NCBI RefSeq assembly: GCF_000003605.2
Contig: NW_003107089.1
Location: forward strand, 672,742-703,401
DNA length: 30,660 nucleotides
From: Saccoglossus kowalevskii
Taxonomy: Eukaryota > Hemichordata > Enteropneusta > Harrimaniidae
Direction of reading: 5' to 3'
Both the position numbers and the translations under genes were made by a program. Positions 21,601 through 30,171 of the stretch are shown here, piece by piece. Under the pieces are notes generated by a model. The model saw nothing but the letters and a program-made list of their open reading frames with translations, had not been told where the DNA came from and searched no databases. Positions within the stretch are counted from its first letter, which is position 1; the number at the start of each line of letters is the position of its first letter.

Positions 21601-21791
21601 TTTCTCATTTTCAATCAGTTGACCCATCGGAAAAAAACAACATTGCCGATCAACATCCCGATATAGTACAGAATTTACGTGATCGACTGGATGAACATCG
21701 TAAACTACTAATTCCGCCCGTAAACCAAACAACAGAGCTAGCCGGTGATGCCGCGAATTATTGCGGCGTTTGGTCGCCTGGATGGTGTTAG
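12581..21791 (+). CDS. Secreted arylsulfatase (ARSB/ARSI/ARSJ-like), 16 exons, 499 aa
   Basis: This is a family S1 sulfatase; known members hydrolyse sulfate esters in lysosomes or the extracellular space. The sixteen GT-AG exons sum to 1500 nt with no stop. Residues 1-24 form a signal peptide with a likely cut after A-K-A. Next come VDDLGW (Asp35-Asp36, Ca2+ ligands), C-T-P-S-R at 73-77 (Cys73 converted to formylglycine), GKWHLG (Lys127, His129), the GDNG segment (Asp276, Asn277) split over exons 10/11, and a sulfatase C-terminal domain with AIRIGDYKL (381-389). N-X-S/T sites lie at Asn65 and Asn478. Human ARSB has 533 residues and the same spacing Asp-Cys (38), Cys-Lys (54) and Asp-Lys (18). 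The positions of ARSB His242 and Lys318 are Ala218 and Ala294, so activity is doubtful. The substrate is unknown, and I cannot separate ARSB from ARSI/J orthology. Confidence 0.93.
13445..13463 (+). CDS. Arylsulfatase exon 2: 19-nt microexon
   Basis: Bounded by ttatattacag and gtaagca. It encodes PCIAKA plus the first base of Glu25. Joining exon 1 directly to exon 3 gives a stop within seven codons, so this microexon is needed to reach the sulfatase frame. It also supplies the A-K-A signal peptidase site. Confidence 0.8.
14371..14521 (+). CDS. Arylsulfatase exon 3: metal site and start of formylglycine motif
   Basis: Encodes residues 25-75. It includes [14 protein letters not shown] with Ca2+ ligands Asp35/Asp36, the N-Q-S sequon at 65, and Cys73 of C-T-P. 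The acceptor is tttatcag, the donor is gtaagtg, and the exon ends in phase 2. Confidence 0.93.
14760..14811 (+). CDS. Arylsulfatase exon 4: S-R of the formylglycine motif
   Basis: Completes Pro75 and encodes [17 protein letters not shown], the second half of the sulfatase signature (residues 76-92). The acceptor is ttcttcag, the donor is gtaagaac, and the exon ends in phase 0. Confidence 0.93.
14983..15086 (+). CDS. Arylsulfatase exon 5
   Basis: Encodes residues 93-126 plus two bases of Lys127. The stretch is [16 protein letters not shown] through [13 protein letters not shown], typical of the helix before the GKWHLG motif. It is bounded by aacag and gtaagt. Confidence 0.92.
15492..15573. 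repeat. Foldback in intron 5
   Basis: TCGTTGCGTG (15508-15517) is exactly complementary to CACGCAACGA (15549-15558), and GGCGA/TCGCC pair further out. It could be a relic of a small inverted-repeat element or a transcript hairpin. There is no sign of function. Confidence 0.45.
15634..15749 (+). CDS. Arylsulfatase exon 6: GKWHLG active-site segment
   Basis: Encodes the rest of Lys127 and [19 protein letters not shown] onward to Leu165 plus one base of Ser166. Lys127 and His129 match ARSB Lys145 and His147. It is bounded by tttatag and gtaagtag. Confidence 0.93.
16513..16580 (+). CDS. Arylsulfatase exon 7
   Basis: Encodes residues 166-188 ([16 protein letters not shown] to DEYLT). It is bounded by ttttctag and gtaagtac and ends in phase 0. 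This region is shorter than in human ARSB. Confidence 0.88.
16788..16889 (+). CDS. Arylsulfatase exon 8: segment lacking the conserved His
   Basis: Encodes residues 189-222, [15 protein letters not shown] then [16 protein letters not shown]. The acceptor is a long T tract ending ttcttactaag. Using the later AG at 16799-16800 would bring a stop into frame. The S-V-H-x-P pattern usual in the family reads I-P-A-K-H here, so Ala218 sits at the active-site His position. Confidence 0.9.
16890..18483 (+). other. Intron 8 (1.6 kb), no other feature seen
   Basis: The longest intron of the gene, with donor gtaact and acceptor tttcctcag. Small frames inside (17746-17943, 18022-18246, 18303-18500) resemble no known protein. 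Confidence 0.75.
18484..18547 (+). CDS. Arylsulfatase exon 9
   Basis: Encodes residues 223-243 ([15 protein letters not shown] to RKFY) plus one base of Gly244. It is bounded by tttcctcag and gtatgtaa and follows a 1.6-kb intron. It corresponds to the family's VP..Y..LY segment. Confidence 0.88.
18783..19075. promoter_or_regulatory. CpG-rich patch in intron 9 with NRF1-like site
   Basis: CG dinucleotides cluster here within AT-rich intron DNA, and 'gtggcgcga' occurs twice (about 18789 and 18943). CGCGCATGCGTG at 18934-18945 matches the NRF1 consensus YGCGCAYGCGCR at 11 of 12 positions. An internal promoter on either strand is possible, but so is a repeat fragment. Confidence 0.25.
19330..19427 (+). 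CDS. Arylsulfatase exon 10: D of the DNG metal motif
   Basis: Encodes Gly244 to Asp276. It includes [20 protein letters not shown], the helix seen in all ARSB-like sulfatases, then [10 protein letters not shown]. Asp276 is a Ca2+ ligand. It is bounded by ctttttcag and gtaagtg. Confidence 0.93.
19574..19651. repeat. (CTATT)n microsatellite in intron 10
   Basis: About 15 perfect pentanucleotide copies, ending 25 bp before the start of exon 11. They therefore occupy the branch-point and pyrimidine-tract zone of that acceptor. Confidence 0.97.
19677..19813 (+). CDS. Arylsulfatase exon 11: NG of the metal motif; Lys replaced by Ala
   Basis: Encodes Asn277 to Asn321 plus two bases of Glu322. Asn277-Gly278 complete the DNG motif. 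The family pattern R-G-x-K-x-x-L-x-E-G reads [10 protein letters not shown], so Ala294 replaces the active-site Lys. It is bounded by ttacgcag and gtgagt, and a pentanucleotide array ends 25 bp upstream. Confidence 0.92.
19923..19987 (+). CDS. Arylsulfatase exon 12
   Basis: Encodes the last base of Glu322 to Ser343 plus one base ([19 protein letters not shown]), matching the family's 'HISDWLPTL..LAG' segment. I chose donor gtacgt at 19988. An alternative weaker donor at 19982 keeps the frame and drops two residues. Confidence 0.85.
20081..20198 (+). CDS. Arylsulfatase exon 13
   Basis: Encodes residues 344-382 plus two bases of Arg383: [28 protein letters not shown] and GAAI. These match the family's LDG.D.W..I, SPR.E..HNID and AIR landmarks. 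It is bounded by ttaacag and gtaagaac. Confidence 0.92.
20746..20816 (+). CDS. Arylsulfatase exon 14
   Basis: Encodes [12 protein letters not shown] and on to Thr406 plus one base of Asp407, the conserved G-D-Y-K-L strand of the C-terminal domain. It is bounded by gtttttag and gtaaat. Confidence 0.9.
20914..21021 (+). CDS. Arylsulfatase exon 15
   Basis: Encodes Asp407 to Val442 plus one base: [13 protein letters not shown], then a proline-rich loop, then VEYLFNVV, the family's 'LFNI' strand. It is bounded by catttcag and gtaagaat. Confidence 0.9.
21619..21791 (+). CDS. Arylsulfatase exon 16: C-terminus and stop
   Basis: Encodes Val443 to Cys499 and [19 protein letters not shown] is the family's 'DP.E..NLA...P.IV' element. 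It is followed by a helix, an N-Q-T sequon (478-480), and [11 protein letters not shown], matching the usual GVW/GPW ending. It is bounded upstream by tttcaatcag. Confidence 0.93.
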
Positions 21792-21964
21792 TTGCTACTC
21801 ACACTACTAAACCTATCACATCACAGTGTTAACTATTGAAGATATATACGTAATTTTTACTACCTATTTTGACATATTCGATGCAACACTAGTAATCTGT
21901 CAATTTACATCGTAAATGTGAGTCATCATGACAAGCACTGCCGCCGTCACATATATACGAACAA

Positions 21965-21970
21965 AATAAA
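21965..21970 (+). terminator. Candidate polyadenylation signal of the arylsulfatase
   Basis: AATAAA, 174 bp after the stop codon, is the first canonical hexamer downstream of the gene on this strand. Confidence 0.5.
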
Positions 21971-22896
21971 CCAAACTAATGCAACCTTTTTCCCAGTGTT
22001 TCAAATCAAACATAATTATATGGTGAGGTAGTGGGATAGATACGAATATGAAGATGTACTCGGAAAATAATTTCATTTATTATGTTACCGTAATCCCTTA
22101 TTTAAAGCCATACATTATTTAGTTTGATAAGATTATAAGTAAACGATATAAACATGAGGACCAAAATTATGACATACTAGTAGAATATTTAGTTGGCAGG
22201 AGTTGTCATAATAAATATAAAACGAGAGCGCAGCATATTAAAGCGGGAGAGTCGTCACCTGCGAGTGCGCAGACAGCCATAGTGTGTTGTTATTTACAAA
22301 CAAGCGTCCTCCCATGAACCTTTGCGTTTTTAGTGTGCTTTGTTATCGTCGCTTAAAACTCAATTTTCGCGCGTGCGCAGGTGACGACAACAGGGAAAGG
22401 AAAGTATGCAAATTTTCTCATCATTGGGAACAACCGTTCTTACATCACATAGAACGCTTTATCACTAATCAATTAACTTGTTTCTTTTTGGCTTGGAGTG
22501 ATTAACATAGGTACATTCTAGTATACATAGGCATCAAATAAACGTCCATTGTTAAGAAGGAAACACATATTGTGCTGCTTGGTAGTTCATTGCGGGAACA
22601 GGATACAATAGTTATGATCACCGTGTTACAGAGAATTGTTACATATTAAGGTTATAGCCGTTTGTCTCGGCTGAAGTTACATTTTAAGACACAAAATTGC
22701 GAAAACATCATGAAAATGTCATCAAAACGAACACTAATTGGCATATATATGACATTTTATATGAATAGAAGGAGAAATATAATGTAGTCATGATATTCTT
22801 CCAGCAATGAATTTAATTCAAAAGACACTATATTCAAAACTGCGCATGAGCAAATTTTGGTGTTCTATTTTTGAACTTGTGTTCGCGTGTTATGTA
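21971..22896. other. Downstream flank, no gene recognised
   Basis: AT-rich except for the GC-rich patch at 22216-22388. The frame at 22284-22505 lacks an ATG start and resembles no known protein. Confidence 0.5.
22216..22388. promoter_or_regulatory. TATA box plus GC-rich inverted repeat with NRF1-like site
   Basis: TATAAAA at 22216-22222 is followed by GC-rich sequence. GTCGTCACCTGCG (22251-22263) is perfectly inverted as CGCAGGTGACGAC (22376-22388), 112 bp apart. CGCGCGTGCGCA at 22368-22379 matches the NRF1 consensus at 11 of 12 positions. It could be a core promoter with no visible coding exon after it, or a small foldback element. No target duplication is seen. Confidence 0.3.
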
Positions 22897-22900
22897 TTAA

Positions 22901-23781
22901 GGTAGAGATGCAGGTTCGTGAGCACTTGGGAGTGAATTTTATTTTGCTTTTTATCATTCAAACAGTCTTGGCTATAGACTGTTAAAATTTTGTAGAATTG
23001 TGAATAGTGGAACATACTCAAAAAACGATTTAAAAATATAGATAGATTCTCTCTTTTGAATGCTTAGCAAGATTTAGCAAGGCTGTACATAAATAATAAA
23101 AAAGAAATATGGTGAAAAAAAAGAAATGACGGGATCTCCATATTATGCACTACATTTAACTAAAAACAAAACGATAATAGCCATTTTAATTTTGAGCATT
23201 AGCAAACTTCTTACTGAGTGAATTGTTATGCAAATTAGCAATTATCTCAGCTTCTTTTTAGTGCACATCTCAGAACTTTAAAAAAAATAGCTCTTAGACG
23301 CTTTGATCTTTTGTTTTGAAATTTTCACAAATGATTGACAATGTGTTTATCTTCAAAACGCCGTTGGGGCATTGCTTTTGGTTGAACAGTGTTACAGCAA
23401 TCGTACAGACAACTAGCCTGGGTGTTAATATATGCATAAACTTGAAGTAGTGAAATTTGGGCGGCTGCCCTGCAAAATTGGCAACTGGTAGACAGTTTTC
23501 AAGATGGCATTTTCTTCACAGTAAACAGATGTACCCATAAACTAATTTTGACAGGGAACAAAAGCATAGTTTAGGAGCTAATTTTTTTAAATCACTTTTG
23601 ACCCCAAAAAAGCACATTTTTGTGCATATTTCAAACTACAGTGACCATAAAAAATACAAAAAAAATTTTAAAATTCATACAATAAGCTTTCCGAAAATAT
23701 ATATTTTTGTGGACAAGGGAGGTCATCTTGGTTTCCTAATTAACTAATTAAAATACCTGTCAGGTAAACTGCATCTCTACC
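22901..23781. mobile_element. Non-autonomous DNA transposon, 13-bp TIRs, TTAA flanks
   Basis: GGTAGAGATGCAG (22901-22913) is perfectly inverted as CTGCATCTCTACC (23769-23781). Both ends abut TTAA (22897-22900 and 23782-23785), the target duplication of piggyBac-type transposons. The termini begin GG rather than the usual CC of piggyBac, and a TA-duplication reading is also possible because TTAA is itself a palindrome. The 881-bp interior is AT-rich with no transposase frame. Confidence 0.7.
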
Positions 23782-23989
23782 TTAACTGCATCACATGCAT
23801 TACTTGCATAGCGGTTCATACAACTAAAACTAAAACCAACTAAATAAAAACAAATATCGTATAGCGTAACACTTTTACAGATACTGTCGTTATAAAAAAT
23901 ATTTTTGATTGTTTGATTACTGAATTAACCTACTTTTAGTGTTCCCCTAATGTCACAAAAGGGACAAATCTAATAGAGGTCCATCCAAG

Positions 23990-24225
23990 GCAAACTTATA
24001 TCAAGTATCAATGCAATTTTAAGAAGAAGTCAACAATATTTTTAACAAAACAGGCCAAAAATGTTTGCTAAAAATAGACAATTGAAGATATTATCACGGA
24101 ATGAATAAATATGAGATTCACCCACGGTACATACATACCAAGTATCAATGCAATTAAGCTGGTAGTTTTTAGGAAGAAGGTGATAGAAGATAATTGCTAA
24201 CGGACGGATGACGACGGGCAACATT
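23990..24225. repeat. Dispersed repeat with duplicated 'caagtatcaatgcaatt' motif
   Basis: 'tcaagtatcaatgcaatttt' near 24000 and 'ccaagtatcaatgcaattaa' near 24140 recur about 140 bp apart, each followed by 'agaagaag'/'ggaagaagg'. The stretch ends in 'ggacggatgacgacgggca'. This layout matches interspersed repeats I know generally from marine invertebrates. The family is not assigned. Confidence 0.5.
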
Positions 24226-24245
24226 ACCTGTATGACCAGCCGCAA

Positions 24246-25357
24246 CTATATAAGGACGACTACCATAGTTTGTTAGGTATCTCGGCACAGATCAAACGGA
24301 AAGGCGTCGAGTAGGCAAAGAGGGCGTTGTTGGACGGGCATTAAAAGAACATGTAGGGTCTATTATTGAAATGGGTCCAACAATCCAAATTGAAGAGAAA
24401 GATGCCAACCTGATAATAACATTTATATATTTACTTCCATTTTTTCTATTTTTATTCTCGGCGTGTTTTAATGACGTTCACAGACTGGTAGACTCAACGT
24501 AGCTCTTGGGAGATGGAAATGGCGGAGTTCATGTTAAATTTGTAAAAATACATGTTGCGTGTTTCAATGGTTAAGGGAGTGACACGCATAGGCATAGATA
24601 TATTGACTTATTTGCATCGTCATCGTATAAGCACGCAAGTATAATATTACGATAGCCTGTAGACTCGTCCACGCATGTCTCCAGCTTCCAGCTCTCTCCA
24701 TGTACGTCCGTTCTAAGGAATGGACCTTAATATTCCTATTTGAGTCTTAGCTTGTCCTATTCATAGGACTATGTGAGAACATTGACCAAATGCGGCTTTC
24801 AAAACAACCCACAATAACAACAATAAACAAACAGATATTAAAACTAGCATCTAACAATTTAGAAAATTGAATAGGTCCATACAATATTATATAACACCCA
24901 TAAAGCCGCGCGACTAGCAGCGCAACGTTGCTTGAGTTGTCTCGTGTGTGTGTTATAATCGCGTCGCCAATTTGGTTCAGGAAAAGCAGTCTTCTATGGA
25001 GTAAGAGTCTTTCTAGAAAATGGTGTATTGAGTGTTGTTTGAAGGTTAGACAAGATCACTCTATAAATATGGAAAGTGTTACATGCAAAGATACCAGTAA
25101 AAGAAATAATTTCATACTAATGTCAATAAATACAAGGAAGGAACACATTGTTACGCTTCGCAAAGCAAAACATGACATTATTTTCTTGTTATTTATTTAG
25201 TATTTATTTATATTACCGGTATTATTCGAACAAAGTCGATTCTAAAACGTTTATTTTAGATTACTGGTAGTTCAAGTGTATGTAGCCATGTTACTCTTTC
25301 AGCATTAGGATTGTTTAGAGCAATACTGTTACCCGATCTGGGCATGTGCACAGTTGA
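24246..25357. other. No gene recognised
   Basis: AT-rich DNA with isolated CpG clusters around 24900-24965. The frame at 24928-25200 lacks an ATG start and resembles no known protein. Confidence 0.5.
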
Positions 25358-25359
25358 TT

Positions 25360-25469
25360 ATTCTATTCTATTCTATTCTATTCTATTCTATTCTATTCTA
25401 TTCTATTCTATTCTATTCTATTCTATTCTATTCTATTCTATTCTATTCTATTCTATTCTATTCTATTCT
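25360..25469. repeat. (TTCTA)n microsatellite
   Basis: About 22 perfect pentanucleotide copies. The motif and orientation are the same as in the intron 10 array 5.7 kb upstream. Confidence 0.97.
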
Positions 25470-26908
25470 TGATCTTTTTCTACATCATAGGCAGTTTATT
25501 CAAACGCGATACACTCGTAACATTCTCGACAGTAACTAATACTTTATTATCACAAAACCTTTAACTATGACCAAGAACGACACATAATTTTGAAAATTAT
25601 TTGAAATTACTAGCTTGTCTATAAGTGCGCAAATGGAGACGTAAAAATAGTAAAAAAACAGCGATAACTAACCTCGCTCTACGTAAAGATTGAACGTGAA
25701 AATAATTACGCTGAATTAATATTTACCGTCCATACAATTGAACATATGTTGTCTTTGCTGTGGCTGATGTACAAGAACCCGGATGTAACGTTAGGCGAAT
25801 TTCAGTACAAATGAACTCGTAAAAAATGGAGATGCACAATTTCATAAAAACCAAACATTATATGTATGTATTGACGAGACACCTTATGTTAAAATAATAT
25901 ATGAAAAATAATTGTTGTTTTTTCCGTTCAATTGCCAGTAATTATTTAATACATTATTTACACAGTTAGTGTCGATGTTGTTGTTGCCCTTCCAAAACAC
26001 AGGTAATACCAGTGTCAACTAAATTATCTACGTGATGTTGCAAAATTCAATGGTAAGTTGGATTTCTTCTAGATAACAGCTATATATCATACTTGTACCA
26101 AGCAAAACTCTTGATCAGTGATTAGTTTTGTGTTATTGAGCTAATAATTCATACGTCTTCTTTAAAATTCAACCTTCCGGAAACGCGATAATGAGAAGAG
26201 TGACATGCACGGCTTTCGAGAATCATAGAATCATAAGATCTGCGCATCCCTTTGCATGCCAAACGCTCGAAACCGAAGACGGTCACGTTATGTAGCAGTT
26301 TGCTCGACGCCATTCAATGGAACCCGCTGGCCGGTTTTATTTTGTTCATAAGACATGCAATGACGTTTTGATTGTGATTTCTGGTAATTATTGATCTTAG
26401 CAAACACATTTTCTTCAAGTAACATTGTGTTGACCGTTTCATGCAATCCTTGTGATTAATTTGAAATGCAAATATGTAGTCACGTCATTCTGTGCATAGA
26501 CCTGTGTCACCATTAAAAGCGATTGAAACAACTTATATTCAATTCCCGGCTAGTTCCGGTGCTTGCCAGAACCAGTTAACACTGTGTCAGTCGAAGAGCA
26601 TGAATCCGATGGGAAAGGGTGAAACAAAAGAGCATCACTCCAAAGAATTGCAGTTATTCAGTTGCAGTATACCTTCGAATTAAAAAAAAATGTGTTTCAT
26701 GGACCCAGCGCATGGGACCCAACAAATAAAACACGACACACCGGGACGACCAGGCCTTTAAAATCACCTTACTTTTTGGAACAATACCAGACTGACTTGC
26801 GTGGCACTTTTGTATTGTTATTACGTGTAAATTGTACTGCTTTGTAGACTGAATAAAAATATCCAATACAAATTTCAAAATTAATCGAAATGAGTAGAGT
26901 ATTATAAT
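25470..26908. other. No gene recognised
   Basis: Small frames at 26492-26683 and 26662-26847 are open but unlike any family I know. The region from about 26160 to 26760 is slightly richer in GC than its surroundings. Confidence 0.45.
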
Positions 26909-27106
26909 ATGCATGGCAATATCTTCTACCGACCACAGCGCTATGCGATTATGAAATTAGAAAAACAGGCGTTGAAAGACACACCATTTAATAATGGAAG
27001 ACCTACCGCAGGAGGACTTTCTTTTGAAGAAAAAGCTTCGGCCGATTATGGACTCTTTTTAAAACTGGGAAGAAGTAATTTTTTCGACGAGGTCAACTAT
27101 ATATAG
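26909..27106 (+). CDS. Small unrecognised ORF, 65 aa
   Basis: It starts at an ATG (context atatgATG-like, 26909) and ends TAG. The protein is charged, of mixed composition and not low-complexity: it contains RYAIMKLEKQALKD, GGLSFEEKASADYG and LFLKLGRSNFFDEV. I do not recognise it. It could be a single-exon small gene, a terminal exon of a spliced gene, or the remnant of ORF1 of the retrotransposon that begins 300 bp downstream. Confidence 0.25.
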   Translation: MHGNIFYRPQRYAIMKLEKQALKDTPFNNGRPTAGGLSFEEKASADYGLFLKLGRSNFFDEVNYI

Positions 27107-27404
27107 ACGGAACATTATACAACTATAAAGAATCAACCTAAATAACATTTTATAACTTTTTAATATAACAATGAGCTTTAAAAACTTTACCATTTTTACT
27201 GAATTGTTTTATAGGAGTAACATAATTTTCATTGTATGCTTTTTTGTTTTACTTTGTGTGTTTGAAGCTGCGTCGTTGTAGACGTGACTCGTTCTTTATT
27301 GTAACAGTTTTTTATTTGTTGTGTGTTCTAACTTTTTTTGTTGTATCATGTAACTTGCTTATCGGAATGTGTGGAGGGTGCGCTACCTAGTAAATTAATG
27401 CATA
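27107..27404. other. Spacer before the LINE ORF2, no gene seen
   Basis: AT-rich and T-rich on the plus strand, with stops in all frames. It may be the untranslated leader of the LINE. Confidence 0.4.
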
Positions 27405-27843
27405 ATGTTTAAATTAATATCACTTAACGCCAGGGGACTTAGGAGTGCTAAGAAACGTAAATCAGTCTTCCGTTGGATTGAATACCAACACAGTAATGTC
27501 ATCTTCCTGCAAGGACAGGTCACTTTTTATTCTCTCACGGTAGTAAAGTAAGTAGAGGTACGGCGATTATTTTACGGAACTTTGACTATAAAACTCACTA
27601 TGTTAAAACGGATTCCATGGGTAGAGTTGTTATTGTATCTATATATATCTTAGGCAAACAATACTTATTAATAAAGTCTTATGCCCCTAACAATGAACAT
27701 GAGCATAACAAATTCCTTCTTTCTATCTACGAAATGGTGAAATCGTGCAATTTTGATCTGGATATAAAGATTATATGGGGAGGAGACCATAACTTTACTA
27801 TTAATAATAATATTGACAGGAATGGTTGTCATCCACCTCCTTA
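27405..27843 (+). pseudogene. LINE ORF2: APE-type endonuclease remnant
   Basis: 27405-27551 encodes MFKLISLNARGLRSAKKRK...VIFLQ, the start of the exonuclease-endonuclease-phosphatase fold. The catalytic Glu that normally follows 'FLQ' is Gly. A frameshift near 27530 leads to SRGTAIILRNF, then KSYAPNNEHEH (usual '.YAPN'), then GGDHN where the family has GGDFN. The frame ends with TAA after HPPP. Deleted and frameshifted, so not functional. Confidence 0.85.
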
Positions 27844-27869
27844 AAAAATCTCACTTACAACATTTACAA

Positions 27870-28182
27870 ATTTGTGTGATAACTTAGATCTAGTGGATAT
27901 GGCGATCTAGAAATCCTAATGAGCCGTTTAGATTACTTTATGATCAGCAATTCCTTACAAATGGAAGTCATCAAATCTGACATTATACCGTGTGCGTATT
28001 CCGACCACTCGGCTATTTCTTCAATCATAAAAACGGTAGCAAATAGGCGAGGTCCTTCCTACTGGAAATTTAACAACAGTTTAATTAACGATCAGGACTA
28101 TGTAACATTAATTAATGCAACAATTTCAGAGTGGAGAAAAGAGTGTGGGAGTGACGTAGACGATTTGATCTTGTGGGATTAA
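27870..28182 (+). pseudogene. LINE ORF2: end of endonuclease and linker
   Basis: A deletion fuses 'DNLDLVD' (about 27880) to SRLDYFMISNSLQ, where 'RLDY' is the conserved end segment of the endonuclease. SDHSAISSII follows, with the catalytic SDH triplet intact, then RGPSYWKFNNSLI, the usual 'G.WKFN.SLL' linker. Confidence 0.85.
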
Positions 28183-28317
28183 ATTAAATTAATTAAATTT
28201 TATAATTAAATAAAATCTTGTACTATTAGATTTAGTAAAATAAAATCTAGGGAACGGAAAATTAATATGTAAAGAACCATCTGAAAAAAATAAGACGGAT
28301 TTAGAAGAAATCGGTAA

Positions 28318-28842
28318 AGATTAAATGTTTATTATAATTACATAACGGAAGAGTCAATCATTAGAGCACGAGCAGACGACTATGAATTTGGGGACAAAGA
28401 CAACAAATATTTTCTAAGTTTAGAAAAACGTAACTACAACAAATCGAATATAACGCAGTTAATTAATACTAAAGGAGATCTTCTCACTGCTCCAAATAAA
28501 ATTATGCAAGAAATAAAAGAATTTTACACTGTTTTGTATACAAGCAATTCATCTACTCTTGACCCTGACAGCCATAACCAGTTTATTTATAATAATGGAA
28601 TACCTAAATTAGATAATGAAAGAAGAAACTCATGCGAGGGCGTCCTCACCCAAATTGAAACTTTTGCTGCTCTACAGTGTTTACCTTACAATAAAACTCC
28701 CGGAAATGATGGTTTGAGCTCGGAATTCTATACATGTTTTTGGCCCTCTATTGGACAAATAGTCACAAATTCGCTGAACGTTGCATACGTGTCAACAAGT
28801 TTATCAAACAGTCAGCGTCAAGGGGTGATAACACTGATATAG
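28318..28842 (+). pseudogene. LINE ORF2: N-terminal part of the reverse transcriptase region
   Basis: An open run from 28318 encodes DKDNKYFLSLEKRNYNKS, MQEIKEFYTVLYTS, LQCLPYNKTPGNDGLSSEFY and NSQRQGVITLI. These are the conserved block before the polymerase, with 'K.PG.DGL..EFY' clearly retained. Confidence 0.9.
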
Positions 28843-29399
28843 AAAAAAGGATAAAGAGAAAGGAAAGATTGAAAATTGGCACACTTTTAAATACAGACTA
28901 TAAAATTGCCTCAAAATGTATTTCAAAGCGAATTGAAAAACACCTGGATTCATTGGTCCACGAAACACAGACTGCCTTATTACAAATCGTCTAATTGGAG
29001 ACGGTATTCGTCTAATTGAGAGTATAACCTGGTATTTTGTTAGCTATAGATTTCCGCAAAACATTTGACAGCATAGAATGGCCTTTTATATTTTCTGCAT
29101 TAAAATCATATAATTTTGGGCCATCGCTGTTGCAATGGATTCGTACTTTTTATTCAAATCCAGTGAGTTGTGTCATGAACGGAGGGACATCAGCAGGATA
29201 TTTTAATATTAGTAGAAGAATCAGACAGGGCGATCCCATTTCTCCGTATTTATCTATATTATCTCTAGAAATACTTCTTATTTCTATCAGGTCTAACGGC
29301 TCTATCCATAGAATCAGTATCGAAGATTGTGAAATAAAAAATTCCGCCAACATCACCAATCAAGCTTATTGGTACGTTTTTCTCGTACAACAAGAATAA
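28843..29399 (+). pseudogene. LINE ORF2: reverse transcriptase core, YADD box missing
   Basis: After a frameshift, 'TLLNTDYKIASKCISKR' (frame of 28734-28994) is the RT 0/1 block. A second shift near 29000 leads to LAIDFRKTFDSIEW (first catalytic Asp), NPVSCVMNGGTS and RIRQGDPISPYLS (family 'RQGDPLSP'). The sequence then jumps from EDCEIK (about 29335) to KLIGTFFSYNK (about 29363). The YADD box and its surroundings have been deleted. Confidence 0.9.
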
Positions 29400-30130
29400 A
29401 GCACGTGACCTTAATCTTTCAGGATTATTAAACTCGGTCAAGTCCATACTAAATGTATATACATATTAAACTCTATTATATAGAGCCATTTGATATGAAG
29501 ACTATTAACAGTATAATTTATAATTTTATTTGGAAAGGACATGATAGAGTTGCTCGAAAAACAATAAATGGTGATGTTGGCTATGGTGGGTTAATTATGA
29601 TTGGGATGGTCGATATGTATAAATCTCTAATGGTGAAATAGTTACAACTCTATTTAAATGACAAAATAAATCATCCATGGAAGTTATTTCTGAATAGATA
29701 CTTGTGACCTGTCGGTGGAAAACTAATCTTTAAATGTGATTATAAAGTTGATCATCCTACCGATTGATATTCCAGATTTCTATATTACAATGTTAAACGT
29801 TTGGTCAGAGATAAAACCATTAAAAAAACTTCATAGCTCTGAGAAAATAAACTGGAATAACTTAAATATTTTAATTAACAACAAAAGTGTCTTTTATTGG
29901 GAATTTTATCGCATGGCATTTTGTACATATCTGACATTTTTAACGACGAAAAAGCGATAAAAACATGGAATACTTGATTCTATTAGCCTTTCCCCACTTA
30001 AATTATTAAAATAGAGAGGCGTTATTTCGGCAATCCCATCTAAATGGAAGCGTGACCTTCCTAAATTCGAACACCCTGACCCACCAATTTCAGTTATTAT
30101 CAAAGATATTGTAACTCCACTCAGCGACTG
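29400..30130 (+). pseudogene. LINE ORF2: post-RT region
   Basis: Pieces in shifting frames are KARDLNLSGLLNSVKSI (about 29397), INSIIYNFIWKGHDRVARKT (29499 onward), WKLFLNRYL..VGGKLIF (about 29680) and IPDFYITMLNVWSEIK (about 29770). These match the usual post-RT 'FIW.GK' and 'WK....YL...GG' landmarks. Stops interrupt it several times. Confidence 0.8.
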
Positions 30131-30171
30131 CAATACGAAAACAATTCGAAAAGTTTTCTCAAATCTTAACT

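Noticed and set aside
12581-21791. The arylsulfatase as a decaying pseudogene
   Set aside because: All 16 exons have usable GT-AG sites and sum to 1500 nt without stop or frameshift, despite the two alanine substitutions. Inactive catalysis is more likely than loss of the gene.
22284-22505. 73-codon open frame downstream of the TATA/GC patch
   Set aside because: It begins at GTG rather than ATG, has no recognisable domain, and codes within sequence that looks regulatory or foldback.
24928-25200. 90-codon open frame
   Set aside because: It has no ATG at its start, no known family and no splice context.
25354-25539. 61-codon open frame of repeated LFYSI
   Set aside because: It is a translation of the (TTCTA)n microsatellite.
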